In this document: positions 24,132 to 32,123 of the stretch, one piece after another
Numbering within the stretch: position 1 is the stretch's first letter
Layout of the letters: every line of letters begins with the position of its first letter
Assembly: GCA_003151595.1 (NCBI GenBank)
Contig: PLXW01000077.1
Coordinates: 24,125 to 88,124, forward strand
DNA length: 64,000 bases
Reading direction: 5' to 3'
From: Myxococcales bacterium
GTDB taxonomy: Bacteria; Myxococcota; Polyangia; Polyangiales; Polyangiaceae
Notes under the pieces: model-generated
What the model saw: the letters and a program-made list of their open reading frames with translations, nothing else
Database searches by the model: none
What the model was told of the DNA's origin: nothing
Made by a program: the position numbers and the translations under genes

Positions 24132-24154
24132 GCAGCCGCGGCCTCGCGCGCGAA

Positions 24155-27100
24155 CTATCGCCCTGCGTCTCCGCCGAGCGCAGCGAACTCCTTGCGCGCA
24201 GCTTCGACCTCGGGAATCGCTCGATCAGCGTGCCCCCAATGAGCGAGGAAGTCGGCGTACGCTGTTGTCGCTTCGTCCCGCTGGCCGAGCCGGGCGAGCA
24301 CGCGGGCGAGGTGCAGGCGCGCCAGCACAGCATGGCTGGTGGATGTCCAAGACGTCGCGTCGGTTGTCCCCGTCAGAACGCGCTCCACGGTCAGAAACGT
24401 GTCGCGCGCGAGATCGAGTTTTCCCTCATTCTCAGCACAGACGCCAAACGCGAAGAGACTCCGCGGGTTCATTTCCTCGCTAGCGCGCCCTGCGCGGAGC
24501 ACCTCGGCACATGACGCGCAAGCGGCCGAGGCGGCGACCCGGAGCGCCATCCGTGCATCCCGGTCGGGACCACTTGCCGCGGCTTTGCGCAACACCGAGA
24601 GATCCGGGCAGGAGCCATGCTTTGTCCTCAGCCGCCGCTCGAGTTGAATCGCGGAGCCGAACCGAGTCTCGAGCCCTTCCAACTCCTCCAGCGCCGCGTC
24701 CGCGTCGCGCTCGAACCCGGGGACCTGAGCGAGCCCGAGGCGCTCGCTAGTGGCGGCAAGCAGAGTCCCCTGCTGGCCGTAAGGTCTTCCTTCGGTGGTC
24801 GAGGACCCGAGCGCCTCTCGGGCGGCGGAAAAGCGCCCTTGCGGGATGGCTATGCGCCCCAGCGCGAGCAGGCCGTCGGCCCTCTCCTGGCCCGAGGCAC
24901 TTATCATCCTATTCGCGATCGTTCCTGCGTAGTCGAGCCGGCCAGCTACGGTCTCGACGTCTGCGAGCTGCGCGAGGCGCCCGGACGCTCCGAACAATGT
25001 CACAATTCCCGTCGCGTGCTGGACAGCGGCTTCGAAGGCCCCGTGCTGCACGTCGAATCTGATCTGCGATGCCATCGCCTGCTCATTGTCGGGCGCCTTC
25101 TTGAGCCACGCGGCCTGCACTTCCTCCGCATCCTTCGCTCGGTCCGCCGAGCGGAGGGACGACTGTAAGTCGCCTCCGAATTGAAGCTCGGGGAACGCCT
25201 CGTAAAGCTGTTGCTCGACCGCGATCTCGTCATGGGGGCGGCGCAGGTGCCCAAGGGCCTCAAGCAACAAATAGGACGCGGCGGGATCTTCCCCATGCGT
25301 GGCGCGTAGTGCGTCGACCACACGCTCGTAGTCCTTGACGCGGTAGCTCTCGGCGGCATCGAGCAAACGCCCTTCCTGCTCGCCGTGAACTTTGCCCCGC
25401 GCGCTCGCCAGCAGCGCGCCGCTGTCTCCGCCACCCTCCTCATCGACGAGGAATAGGACAGCGTAGGCGCGGGCCCACTCCGGGTAGAGGCGGATCAGCT
25501 CTCGGGCCTTCGCCCGTAACTGGTCGACATCGACCTGAACGGTGCCGAACGTCGCCCGCATCAGCGCTTGATAGCGCCGGTAGGCGTCGAACGACGGGGC
25601 TCCCAGCGTCTTCATGTGCGCTTGTTCGTCTGCGTCCGGTCCGCGCTCGGGCTGGCCTGTGGCGGCGCGCTTGACGACCGCAGCGAGGACGGTGTCGAGC
25701 GCCGCCGCCACAGAGTCGGCCCGCACCCCCTCGGGAGGAGTGATCGGCGCGCTGTCGCCGTTCTTCGGGCCAAGCGCCGCGTCGAGGACGACACCTTTGT
25801 CATCGTGCCGGTAGCCAAGGCGCACGATCACGTTGGCCGTGGCAGAGTCCGCGACGCCGCGTACGCGCAGGTCGCGCTCCTCAAGTCGCCTGGCCGCCAT
25901 ACGCCCAACCGCAGTCGCCATCCACGCGTCGTCCGGACCACCTCGATTCTCCGCGACGAACGCGATCAGGCGGTCCTTGGACGGAAGGCCCGTCGCAGGA
26001 CTCCGAAGCTTCATCCACGCAACTGCGCCGAGCACGGCCGCGATCACCGCGACCCCGCCGAGCACGAGCGCGGCCGTCGGTGCCGGCGTGCTTGCCGCGC
26101 GGCCAGCAAGGCGAAGCCATCTCACTACGGCAGGGCCGGCGTGCGGTCCCGGTGAGTTGCTCGGCGGGATCTGATTCGGGATGTTCGGCGGGATGGTCAG
26201 GCTTGCGGCCGTCGTAATGAGCGCGCCGTGTCGGTCGTGATACGCGCGGCGCACTTCCTCTCGCATGCGCGTTGCGTCCGGCCATCGCTCGTCCCTCTGG
26301 AACGCGAGGGCGCGGTCGACGACATGGGCGACCGTGGCCGGTACGTCAGGGACGATCGACCTGAGGAGCGGCGCAGGATTCGCCATAGCCGATAGGAGCA
26401 GCTCGTTAGTCGTGCGCCCCGCGTGAACGAGCCGACCCGTGAGCAAGTTGAACATCGTCGCGCCGACAGCCCACAGGTCCGTGCGCGCGTCGACTTCCTC
26501 CCAGAGACCGCGCGCCTGCTCCGGCGCCATGAACGCTGGCGTGCCCATCGTGGTGCCTGCCTGGGTCGCAGTGCTCGCCGTCGACAGCTCGCGTAGTCGA
26601 GCGATTCCGAAATCGAGCACCTTCACTTGCCCGGCGCGAGTTAGGAAGACGTTCTCCGGTTTGAGGTCGCGATGAACGACGCCCTTGGCGTGCGCGGCTA
26701 CGAGCACGTCGAGGAGTTGATCCGTCAGAGTGAGCACCTCGTCTTCATCGAGCCGGCCACCGAAGCGGACCCGCCGCTCCTCGAGCGTCTCTCCGTCGAG
26801 GAGCTCCGTGACCAGAAAGAGCGAGCCGTCCTCCGCGACGTCATCGTCGATCACCTTCACCGCGCCCGGGTGCCCGACTGTGTTGGCTACGAGCCCCTCA
26901 CGGGCGAACCGCTCCTTCACCTGCGCGTTCGCCGATAGCTCCCTATGCAGGATCTTCACGGCGGCGCGGCTGCCGTTCCGATGCGTCGCCGCGTACACCG
27001 CCGCCATACCTCCCATCCCGAGCAGTCCGTCGAGGCGCCACTTACTCCGCAGCGTTGTCCCCGCCCGTGCGCGTGCGCGCATCAGCATCGGGTCCAGGAG

Positions 27101-27397
27101 CTCGGTCACGTCGTCCCAGTCGGCGTATTTCTCTTCAGCGCTGCTCGCCGGCTCAATTCGCGCTGGGCCCGATCCTCCGCTCTCCGGACGCGAGGACATC
27201 TGACTGCTCGGAGCCCACGTCGCGTGGTCCTCAAGCACCTGAGACACTGGCGTCCACGCCTGCGTGCCGACTCGCCGGGCTCGCGCATCCGGCGGTACTC
27301 GCCGCGCATCGAGGCCACGACGAAGTTGGTCGACCGTAACGGGCCCGACGATGTGGACGCCGTCCACGGTGACTTCGAGAAGGTCGTTCGAGTCCAC
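24155..27397 (-). CDS. GYF-like domain / Ser/Thr protein kinase / transmembrane / TPR protein
   Basis: A 1080-residue receptor-like kinase. Residues 5-60 resemble a GYF_2 domain (VGPVTVDQLRRGL). The Hanks kinase domain (about 118-385) has the glycine loop GMGGMAAVY, Lys in AAVKIL, HRDLKPEN near 240, DFG in VLDFGIARL and APE in FMAPEQ, all intact. A transmembrane helix (about 446-468) leads to an outer region of roughly 600 residues with helical repeat (TPR-like) character and paired Cys near the end. Kinases with TPR sensor regions are typical of myxobacteria. It lies inside the proposed island. Confidence 0.88.
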   Translation of the reverse strand: MDSNDLLEVTVDGVHIVGPVTVDQLRRGLDARRVPPDARARRVGTQAWTPVSQVLEDHATWAPSSQMSSRPESGGSGPARIEPASSAEEKYADWDDVTELLDPMLMRARARAGTTLRSKWRLDGLLGMGGMAAVYAATHRNGSRAAVKILHRELSANAQVKERFAREGLVANTVGHPGAVKVIDDDVAEDGSLFLVTELLDGETLEERRVRFGGRLDEDEVLTLTDQLLDVLVAAHAKGVVHRDLKPENVFLTRAGQVKVLDFGIARLRELSTASTATQAGTTMGTPAFMAPEQARGLWEEVDARTDLWAVGATMFNLLTGRLVHAGRTTNELLLSAMANPAPLLRSIVPDVPATVAHVVDRALAFQRDERWPDATRMREEVRRAYHDRHGALITTAASLTIPPNIPNQIPPSNSPGPHAGPAVVRWLRLAGRAASTPAPTAALVLGGVAVIAAVLGAVAWMKLRSPATGLPSKDRLIAFVAENRGGPDDAWMATAVGRMAARRLEERDLRVRGVADSATANVIVRLGYRHDDKGVVLDAALGPKNGDSAPITPPEGVRADSVAAALDTVLAAVVKRAATGQPERGPDADEQAHMKTLGAPSFDAYRRYQALMRATFGTVQVDVDQLRAKARELIRLYPEWARAYAVLFLVDEEGGGDSGALLASARGKVHGEQEGRLLDAAESYRVKDYERVVDALRATHGEDPAASYLLLEALGHLRRPHDEIAVEQQLYEAFPELQFGGDLQSSLRSADRAKDAEEVQAAWLKKAPDNEQAMASQIRFDVQHGAFEAAVQHATGIVTLFGASGRLAQLADVETVAGRLDYAGTIANRMISASGQERADGLLALGRIAIPQGRFSAAREALGSSTTEGRPYGQQGTLLAATSERLGLAQVPGFERDADAALEELEGLETRFGSAIQLERRLRTKHGSCPDLSVLRKAAASGPDRDARMALRVAASAACASCAEVLRAGRASEEMNPRSLFAFGVCAENEGKLDLARDTFLTVERVLTGTTDATSWTSTSHAVLARLHLARVLARLGQRDEATTAYADFLAHWGHADRAIPEVEAARKEFAALGGDAGR

Positions 27398-27563
27398 CGT
27401 CAGCCCTGAAGCCCATCGTATCCGCTTCCGCAGCGGAGCGGCCCGGAAGCTGGCGGAGGCGCCTACCGCGCGTCCGGTGCTCCCTCCGACGCCGTGCGCA
27501 CGGAGGTTCGGAGCCGAAATGCGACTCGCGACTGACGATTCTTCCGACGCGCCTTTGGTCCCT

Positions 27564-27701
27564 CTAGCAGGGTGCTGAAAAAGTCAGACGCACCCCGCAG
27601 AGCACCTTCCGGACGGGCGACTTTCGATCTCCGGGGTGGGGGTCGAGATCGAAAGTCGAACCCCGGCGCGCTGCCCGAATCGTTTTTCAGCACCCTGCTA
27701 G
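27564..27701. mobile_element. 138-bp MITE-like nested palindrome
   Basis: The ends are perfect 19-bp inverted repeats (CTAGCAGGGTGCTGAAAAA at the left and its reverse complement at the right). The outer CTAG on each side may be a 4-bp target duplication, as used by IS1182-type elements. Inside is a second inverted repeat (GACTTTCGATCTC / GAGATCGAAAGTC). There is no coding capacity, so movement would need a transposase elsewhere. It fills most of the gap 27398-27805, in which I see no gene. Confidence 0.8.
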
Positions 27702-27805
27702 TGGTGGAAGCCGTGGCGAAGTGACCGCACCTCGACCAGGCCAGCCACAACGAACTGCTCCAGGCATGTCCGGACCTCGGCGAGGGGGGCTGCTCCTCGC
27801 GTTGC

Positions 27806-28459
27806 TCACGGTAAGAGGGCGTTCATGTCGAGCATGAGCAGCGCGAGGTCGCCCAGGCTGAGATCGTTGAACATGAGCCGCCGGCCGTTTTGGACCGCCG
27901 TGTACGTGAGCCCGTTCCACGTCCCTGTATTTGGCCGTAGGTCGGTGATGTTGAGCGTCCCACCATGCGCGAATGCGTTGCGGACCGTCCTCGCAAATTG
28001 CAACGTCGCCGGCCGATTACCCACGTCGCCGTACTGCGCCTGGATGAGGTCCGATACGTTTTCGTAGAACGTGACGAACGCGTGCTCGGCGACGTTCGCG
28101 CCGAGTCGCTGCATGCCGACGAGATCGGCCTTGTACGGCTCGGCCGGCGGGGGCGGCTCGGTCACGTCGGTGGCGACGGCGAATCGGAGATCGACGGAGG
28201 TTGGCCATGAGAACTTCGTGAGAGGAGTCAGAACGGACGCAGGCTGGACCTCGACTTCCAGAGTGGACCGCGCTTCACGTCGAGTCAGGCACGACATCCG
28301 CATCGTCCAGTCATCGAGGAACCTGTAGGGGGTGCCTTGGGCGTGCGTCACGTAGCCGGCCACGGTTGTGGCCTGCGCCGCGATGGCCGTCACCAGTTCG
28401 TCGAAGAACCGGTGGGTCGCCGGTGCGATCGTTACGTTGGGAGGCGCGACGATGGGCAT
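27806..28459 (-). CDS. Hypothetical protein with HEPN-like RNAFAH motif
   Basis: A 217-residue protein. Near residue 165 it has FARTVRNAFAHGGTLNI. An Arg-Asn-x-x-x-His arrangement in a helix followed by Gly is seen in HEPN RNases (RX4-6H) and also in some non-catalytic families, so the hint is weak. The N-terminal part is mixed alpha/beta, and a helical tail (DLALLMLDMNALL) ends it. It sits among mobile fragments at the island's right side. Confidence 0.65.
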   Translation of the reverse strand: MPIVAPPNVTIAPATHRFFDELVTAIAAQATTVAGYVTHAQGTPYRFLDDWTMRMSCLTRREARSTLEVEVQPASVLTPLTKFSWPTSVDLRFAVATDVTEPPPPAEPYKADLVGMQRLGANVAEHAFVTFYENVSDLIQAQYGDVGNRPATLQFARTVRNAFAHGGTLNITDLRPNTGTWNGLTYTAVQNGRRLMFNDLSLGDLALLMLDMNALLP

Positions 28460-28519
28460 TTGCTGTGATCCTCAGCGATGCGTGGTCCGTGTCAAGTGCT
28501 GGGGCCGGTGCGCGCCCGA

Positions 28520-28860
28520 ATTCGGCTATGTCCACGGCAAGTCGCGACACTCGCGGTGCGTCCGGGTCGTTCGTCGACGACAGCCCCAGCAGGTCCACAG
28601 CGACTTGCTCCACGCCGTCCTGACAAACGCGGGTGACGAGAGTTTCGTCTACGTGCTCTTCGAGCATCACTCGTCCTTCGATGTGGCGATGCGCGTTTCG
28701 CGTGCTCCGGTACGCGGTTCGCGTCCGGGCCTGCGCTGCCTCGTCTACTGCTGTGGGCTCAATGCACGGCAGGCTCACGACTGGCTGACGAGCCATCGCG
28801 AGTGGCACTCCCCGATCGACATGACCGAGCGCGCCCTACAGAACGTCTGCGCGGCGTACG
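28520..28860 (+). pseudogene. Rpn-family (PD-(D/E)XK) recombination-promoting nuclease, frameshifted remnant
   Basis: Pieces typical of Rpn/YhgA nucleases appear in order but in different frames: GSFVDDS, then HSDLLHAVLTNAG, ESFVYVLFEHHSSFDVAM, then RVLRYAVRVR, then a segment like HREWHSPIDMTE. At least two frameshifts separate them, so no full protein can be made. Both ends are lost. Rpn genes are mobile and often decay near integration sites, which fits the tRNA fragment 200 bases downstream. Confidence 0.65.
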
Positions 28861-28960
28861 CCCCTATGTGCCGGTCATCGATGTCGTCTGCCGCTTCGTC
28901 GAGCCGTGGACCTCGTCCGCGTTTCAGATCTACTCGCGGGCCGCGGCGTAGCTCGCCGAG

Positions 28961-28982
28961 TTTCTGGGAACCTTCCCAGAAA
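28961..28982. repeat. Dispersed palindromic repeat, copy 1
   Basis: The arms TTTCTGGGAA and TTCCCAGAAA are a perfect 10-bp palindrome around CC. This is the most symmetrical of six related copies between 28.9 and 39.9 kb. Confidence 0.8.
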
Positions 28983-29064
28983 CCCTCGCCCAACCCTGCC
29001 TAACCTAGCGTTTCCTCGCCGAAGGCTTCCCCGTTTTCCCCGAGCAATCGCAAGGGTTTGACCC

Positions 29065-29114
29065 TTGAGGTGCTAGCGGGTAACACCGTAGGGGTTCAAG
29101 TCCCCTCCTTCGCA
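29065..29114 (+). other. tRNA-Leu(GAG) 3'-half fragment, putative attachment site (island right end)
   Basis: The 50 bases read as the second half of a class II tRNA: anticodon loop TTGAGGT (anticodon GAG, 29067-29069), 3' anticodon stem GCTAG, variable arm CGGGTAACACCGT, T-arm AGGGG-TTCAAGT-CCCCT, acceptor strand CCTTCGC and discriminator A. The 5' half is missing: the bases before the loop do not pair with the stem, and no D-arm precedes. A break exactly in the anticodon loop is the usual footprint of tyrosine-recombinase integration. The next bases are CTGG, not CCA. Confidence 0.65.
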
Positions 29115-29180
29115 CTGGTTTGTTTTTACACGGGAATCGTCGCTTCACCTCGAGACCGCGCGTGCTAGCGCGGTTGGCGG

Positions 29181-29243
29181 TTCCCAGAAACTCTTCCCAG
29201 AAACGCGGTGAAAAGCGGGCTTTCGTTTTGGGGAAGCTTCCCC
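29181..29243. repeat. Dispersed palindromic repeat, copy 2 (variant)
   Basis: A direct repeat of TTCCCAGAAA (29181-29190 and 29194-29203) is followed by the palindrome GGGGAAGCTTCCCC (29230-29243). It uses the same motif family as the other copies but is rearranged. The rest of 29115-29399 contains no recognisable gene. Confidence 0.6.
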
Positions 29244-29399
29244 AGAACGATCTCGCGCGAGCCGCCGCTGCTGCGCTCGTGCCGCGATCTTCGCCATGGC
29301 CGCGACTCGTCGACCGAGGGCGGCGTGAGCCACACGCCAGCGAGAGCAGGTCCCCGACCGAGCGAAGTTCCGAGCGTCGAGGAGTGGCCCAGCCGAAGG

Positions 29400-29583
29400 T
29401 AACCGTTCACGCCCCGCGTAAGTGGTCCATATCGTTCCATCTTTTTCTTCGCGCTTTCCATTCGGACGCGGATCGGCGATTGGACCTTCGTGGCCACGGA
29501 CTGGCGCGACGAGCGAATCGCCGAGTTGGAGAGCGAGCATGGGCGAAAGGACGCCGAGCTCGCCGCACGGGACGTACGGATCG
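29400..29583 (+). repeat. 184-bp direct repeat, copy 1 (IS66 transposase 5' end and leader)
   Basis: The segment recurs at 31059-31242 with one mismatch (A at 29484, G at 31143). It includes about 90 bases of leader plus the first codons of an IS66-type transposase beginning at GTG 29490. Confidence 0.9.
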
Positions 29584-30167
29584 CGCAGCTCGAGGCGCAG
29601 GTCGCGGCGCTGACCAAGCAGGTCGCGGAGCTACTCGAGATCGTCGGGCGCAATTCGCGCAACTCGCACCTACCGCCGTCGACCGATCCGCCGGGTACGC
29701 GCGGCGAGCAGGGCAAAGGGAAGGGCAAGCCGGGCAAGCGCAAGCGAGGGGGCCAGCCGGGACACGGCGGTTCTCACCGTGTCCTGCCACGGAGCGGTCA
29801 TCGAGCACTTTGCAACTCTCACCGTCAACGTTGCCGGGTGCATCGAGCTCACCGACGTGGCGAACGGTCTTTCGTGCGCGAAAGCGGAGCAAACACTCTG
29901 GATGAATGCGCCGAGGCGGCGTGCGCGGTTGGCTGCCCAGTCACGGATGATGCGAGCTACCGGATCTACGAAGCGTGTCTGCAGGGGGCGACGCGCAACA
30001 ACTGCAAGGCGTACGCGCAGGCGTCGTGCGCAGACATCGAAGTGGACGGGGGCGCAGCGGCCGCGTGCTTCGTCGGCCAGACGTTCCACGATCTCTACGC
30101 GAGCGTGGCGCCGATCTTCTGCGGCGGCGGGACCGATGGCGGTGCCGCCGATGCCGCAGGAGATTGA
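29490..30167 (+). pseudogene. Chimeric frame: IS66 transposase N-terminus fused to a Cys-rich protein tail
   Basis: Residues 1-98 are the N-terminal part of an IS66 transposase: a coiled coil (RIAQLEAQVAALTKQVAELL), NSRNSHLPPSTDPP and the GGQPGHGG signature. The rest of the transposase (zinc finger, DDE catalytic domain) is absent. After about 40 residues of unclear sequence the frame runs into a Cys-rich region (DECAEAACAVGC, then AYAQASCADIEVD and APIFCGGG) that looks like the end of a secreted or lipoprotein gene. The fusion is probably a recombination product, not a working protein. Confidence 0.65.
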
Positions 30168-30178
30168 GCGAAGGTCCA

Positions 30179-30916
30179 TCAGCTGGGGAGCTTCGTCCCT
30201 TCGTGCTCGGCCTTCTCGAGCAGCCGCTTGGCGAGGTAGAGGCGCGCTACGTTGAGCTCTTTGGCGATCTTCGCGATCTCGTCGGCTTTCTTTCCTTTGG
30301 CGATCAGCGCTGCGACCTCGCCTTCGCACTCCATCACCCAGAGGCGTGCGTAGTAGAGCGTGTCCTCCGACAGGTGCGCCATCATGACGAGGCCTGTGAG
30401 GATCGGGTGATTGTTCGTGACGTTGGCGCCCCGGGTGCGGCCGTGCTCGAGCTCGACCTGAAGCGCGTATTGGAACTCCCACATGTGTCCGAGCGTTGGC
30501 TTCCCTTCGAACGTGGCGCGCGACTTGGGGAGAAAGTCATTGAGGATGGTCTTGTCGAAGCGGGCCTCCGGCGTGCCGACGAAGTGGTCCTTCGTAATCA
30601 TCCGCTTTAGGGCCTCGAGGATTGCCGTCGCCTCGCTCGCCACGATCACCGCAGGTCCGAAGTCGTCTGCCTCGACCTTCGACGAACGCTTGCGCGCGAT
30701 CTCATCGATGGTCCGGTCCGACCATGTCTTTTCGAAGCCGAGGGCCGTGCAGAATGCACTCACTTCGCGGGACGAGATGAAGTCGAGGTCGGCGCCCTTT
30801 CCGCCGGCCACCGCCGCGAGCTTCCCCATGACGTGGTCGATGGCCTTAGGCTTGGTGGCATACGCCGCCGCGATTCGCGCGGCCTCGGGATCGGGAGAAA
30901 CGTTGGCTTTCTTCAT
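30179..30916 (-). CDS. DUF5661-like protein
   Basis: A 245-residue protein. About residues 165-195 (NNHPILTGLVMMAHLSED, then YYARLWVMECEGE) match the pattern I recall for DUF5661 (His-Pro, Leu-Thr-Gly, Ala-His-Leu-x-Glu, Tyr-Tyr, Met-Glu), a family seen in bacteria and large viruses and without known activity. The conserved His and Glu residues could bind metal. It is intact and lies between the two IS66 fragments, so it may have been carried or trapped by IS66. Confidence 0.65.
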   Translation of the reverse strand: MKKANVSPDPEAARIAAAYATKPKAIDHVMGKLAAVAGGKGADLDFISSREVSAFCTALGFEKTWSDRTIDEIARKRSSKVEADDFGPAVIVASEATAILEALKRMITKDHFVGTPEARFDKTILNDFLPKSRATFEGKPTLGHMWEFQYALQVELEHGRTRGANVTNNHPILTGLVMMAHLSEDTLYYARLWVMECEGEVAALIAKGKKADEIAKIAKELNVARLYLAKRLLEKAEHEGTKLPS

Positions 30917-31058
30917 GGCGAATTCCTGGGAGACGTTGAGGTGGTCGCGCGCGGCATGGGCCGAGTCGGACGCGGAGAGTAACGACGAAGCATCGCGCAG
31001 CGTACTTCGCCGTCGTCAGAGCGCTGCGCTCGACGAGTATGGCTTCGATGTTTTTGCG

Positions 31059-31242
31059 TAACCGTTCACGCCCCGCGTAAGTGGTCCATATCGTTCCATC
31101 TTTTTCTTCGCGCTTTCCATTCGGACGCGGATCGGCGATTGGGCCTTCGTGGCCACGGACTGGCGCGACGAGCGAATCGCCGAGTTGGAGAGCGAGCATG
31201 GGCGAAAGGACGCCGAGCTCGCCGCACGGGACGTACGGATCG
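31059..31242 (+). mobile_element. IS66 transposase 5' fragment, copy 2
   Basis: The same 184 bases as at 29400-29583, in the same orientation. The transposase frame breaks off at 31242, 19 bases before the mqsR start, so the fragment replaced the toxin gene's own upstream region. Apart from this, 30917-31261 shows no gene. Confidence 0.85.
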
Positions 31243-31261
31243 GTGCCATACTGTTGTCGGT

Positions 31262-31563
31262 GTGGAGAAGAGGAAACCGCACTACGTCTTGGGCACGATC
31301 AAGGCGACCTTCACGTCGGTGCGGCTGCTCAGGATCACGAAGACGGCCACGCGCTGCGCGGAGGATCTCGGCCTCACGCTCCAGGACGTGGTCATCATCA
31401 TCCAGGGAATGACGCGGGAACAGTTCTACAAGTCGATGACGAGCTACGCGGGGAGCGCGATCTGGCAGGACGTCTACACGTCCCGCACGGAGCCACTGTC
31501 CTCTACGTCAAGTTCACGACAGACGTGGACGGTTACCTCGTCATCTCCTTCAAGGAGAAGTAG
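31262..31563 (+). pseudogene. mqsR: MqsR-family mRNA interferase toxin, one-base frameshift
   Basis: The first 71 residues (VEKRKPHYVLGTIKATFTS, then EQFYKSMTSYAGS and IWQDVY) are typical MqsR, a GCU-specific RNase of toxin-antitoxin systems. Then the family's ending (VPHGATVLYVKFTTDV, ISFKEK) continues in another frame. Adding a single C near 31477-31478 would restore the whole frame, so one base appears lost. The GTG start has no clear ribosome binding site because IS66 sequence lies just upstream. As read, the toxin would be inactive; a sequencing error is the alternative. Confidence 0.85.
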
Positions 31564-31565
31564 CG

Positions 31566-32051
31566 ATGGCGCACGCAACGAAGACGCAGCCTTGCCCGGA
31601 GTGCGGCAGCACCATGCGGTACGAGAAGCATGACGACGTGCTCGAGTACGCGGGCCACAAGCGCACCATTAAGACGACGGGCTGGTGGTGCACGAAGTGC
31701 GACGAGGGGATCATGACGGGGGAAGCGCTCGTGAAGCACGAGAGGGCGTTCCTGCAACTCAAGGCAGGCGTAGACGGCGTGCTCGGTCCCCGCGAAGTCG
31801 TGAAGGCTCGAGAGGCGTTGGGGCTCAGCCAACGTAAGGCGGGCGAGATCCTCGGCGGTGGGCCGCGAGCGTTCCAGAAGTACGAGTCAGGGAAACAAGC
31901 GGTGAGCGTTCCGATGAGCCATCTGCTGAGGCTCCTCGCGCGCGATCCGTCGCGCCTAAGAGAGATCGAGCAGTCGAAGCCGACAAGAGGCACGCGCCGC
32001 GGCTCGCCCACGCAGGCGCGCCGCAGAGCCTCGCCGGAGCGCGCCGCTTGA
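31566..32051 (+). CDS. mqsA: MqsA-family antitoxin (zinc finger and XRE HTH)
   Basis: A 161-residue antitoxin. The N-terminal zinc site uses CPEC (residue 10) and CTKC (about 42), the part that binds MqsR. The C-terminal helix-turn-helix (about 78-125: ALGLSQRKAGEILGGGPRAF, then QKYESGKQ) binds the operon's DNA. It is about 30 residues longer than usual owing to a basic, Arg-rich tail. It follows the toxin by 2 bases, so the toxin-first order of mqsRA is kept. The antitoxin is intact while the toxin is frameshifted. Confidence 0.88.
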   Translation: MAHATKTQPCPECGSTMRYEKHDDVLEYAGHKRTIKTTGWWCTKCDEGIMTGEALVKHERAFLQLKAGVDGVLGPREVVKAREALGLSQRKAGEILGGGPRAFQKYESGKQAVSVPMSHLLRLLARDPSRLREIEQSKPTRGTRRGSPTQARRRASPERAA

Positions 32052-32060
32052 GCGGAGGAG

Positions 32061-32082
32061 TTTCAGGGAACCTTCCCCGAGA
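32061..32082. repeat. Dispersed palindromic repeat, copy 3
   Basis: TTTCAGGGAA, CC, then TTCCCCGAGA, just after the mqsA stop. One arm has diverged from the perfect palindrome of copy 1. Confidence 0.7.
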
Positions 32083-32123
32083 CCCTTCCCGTCGATGATG
32101 GCGCGTACCTCGCCGGGTCCACG

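Noticed and set aside
28311..28808. A - strand gene over the Rpn remnant
   Set aside because: Composition is random-like, and the + strand shows ordered Rpn motifs in broken frames.
29041..29115. A complete tRNA gene
   Set aside because: Only the half from the anticodon loop onward fits. There is no D-arm, no 5' acceptor strand and no pairing partner for the 3' anticodon stem.
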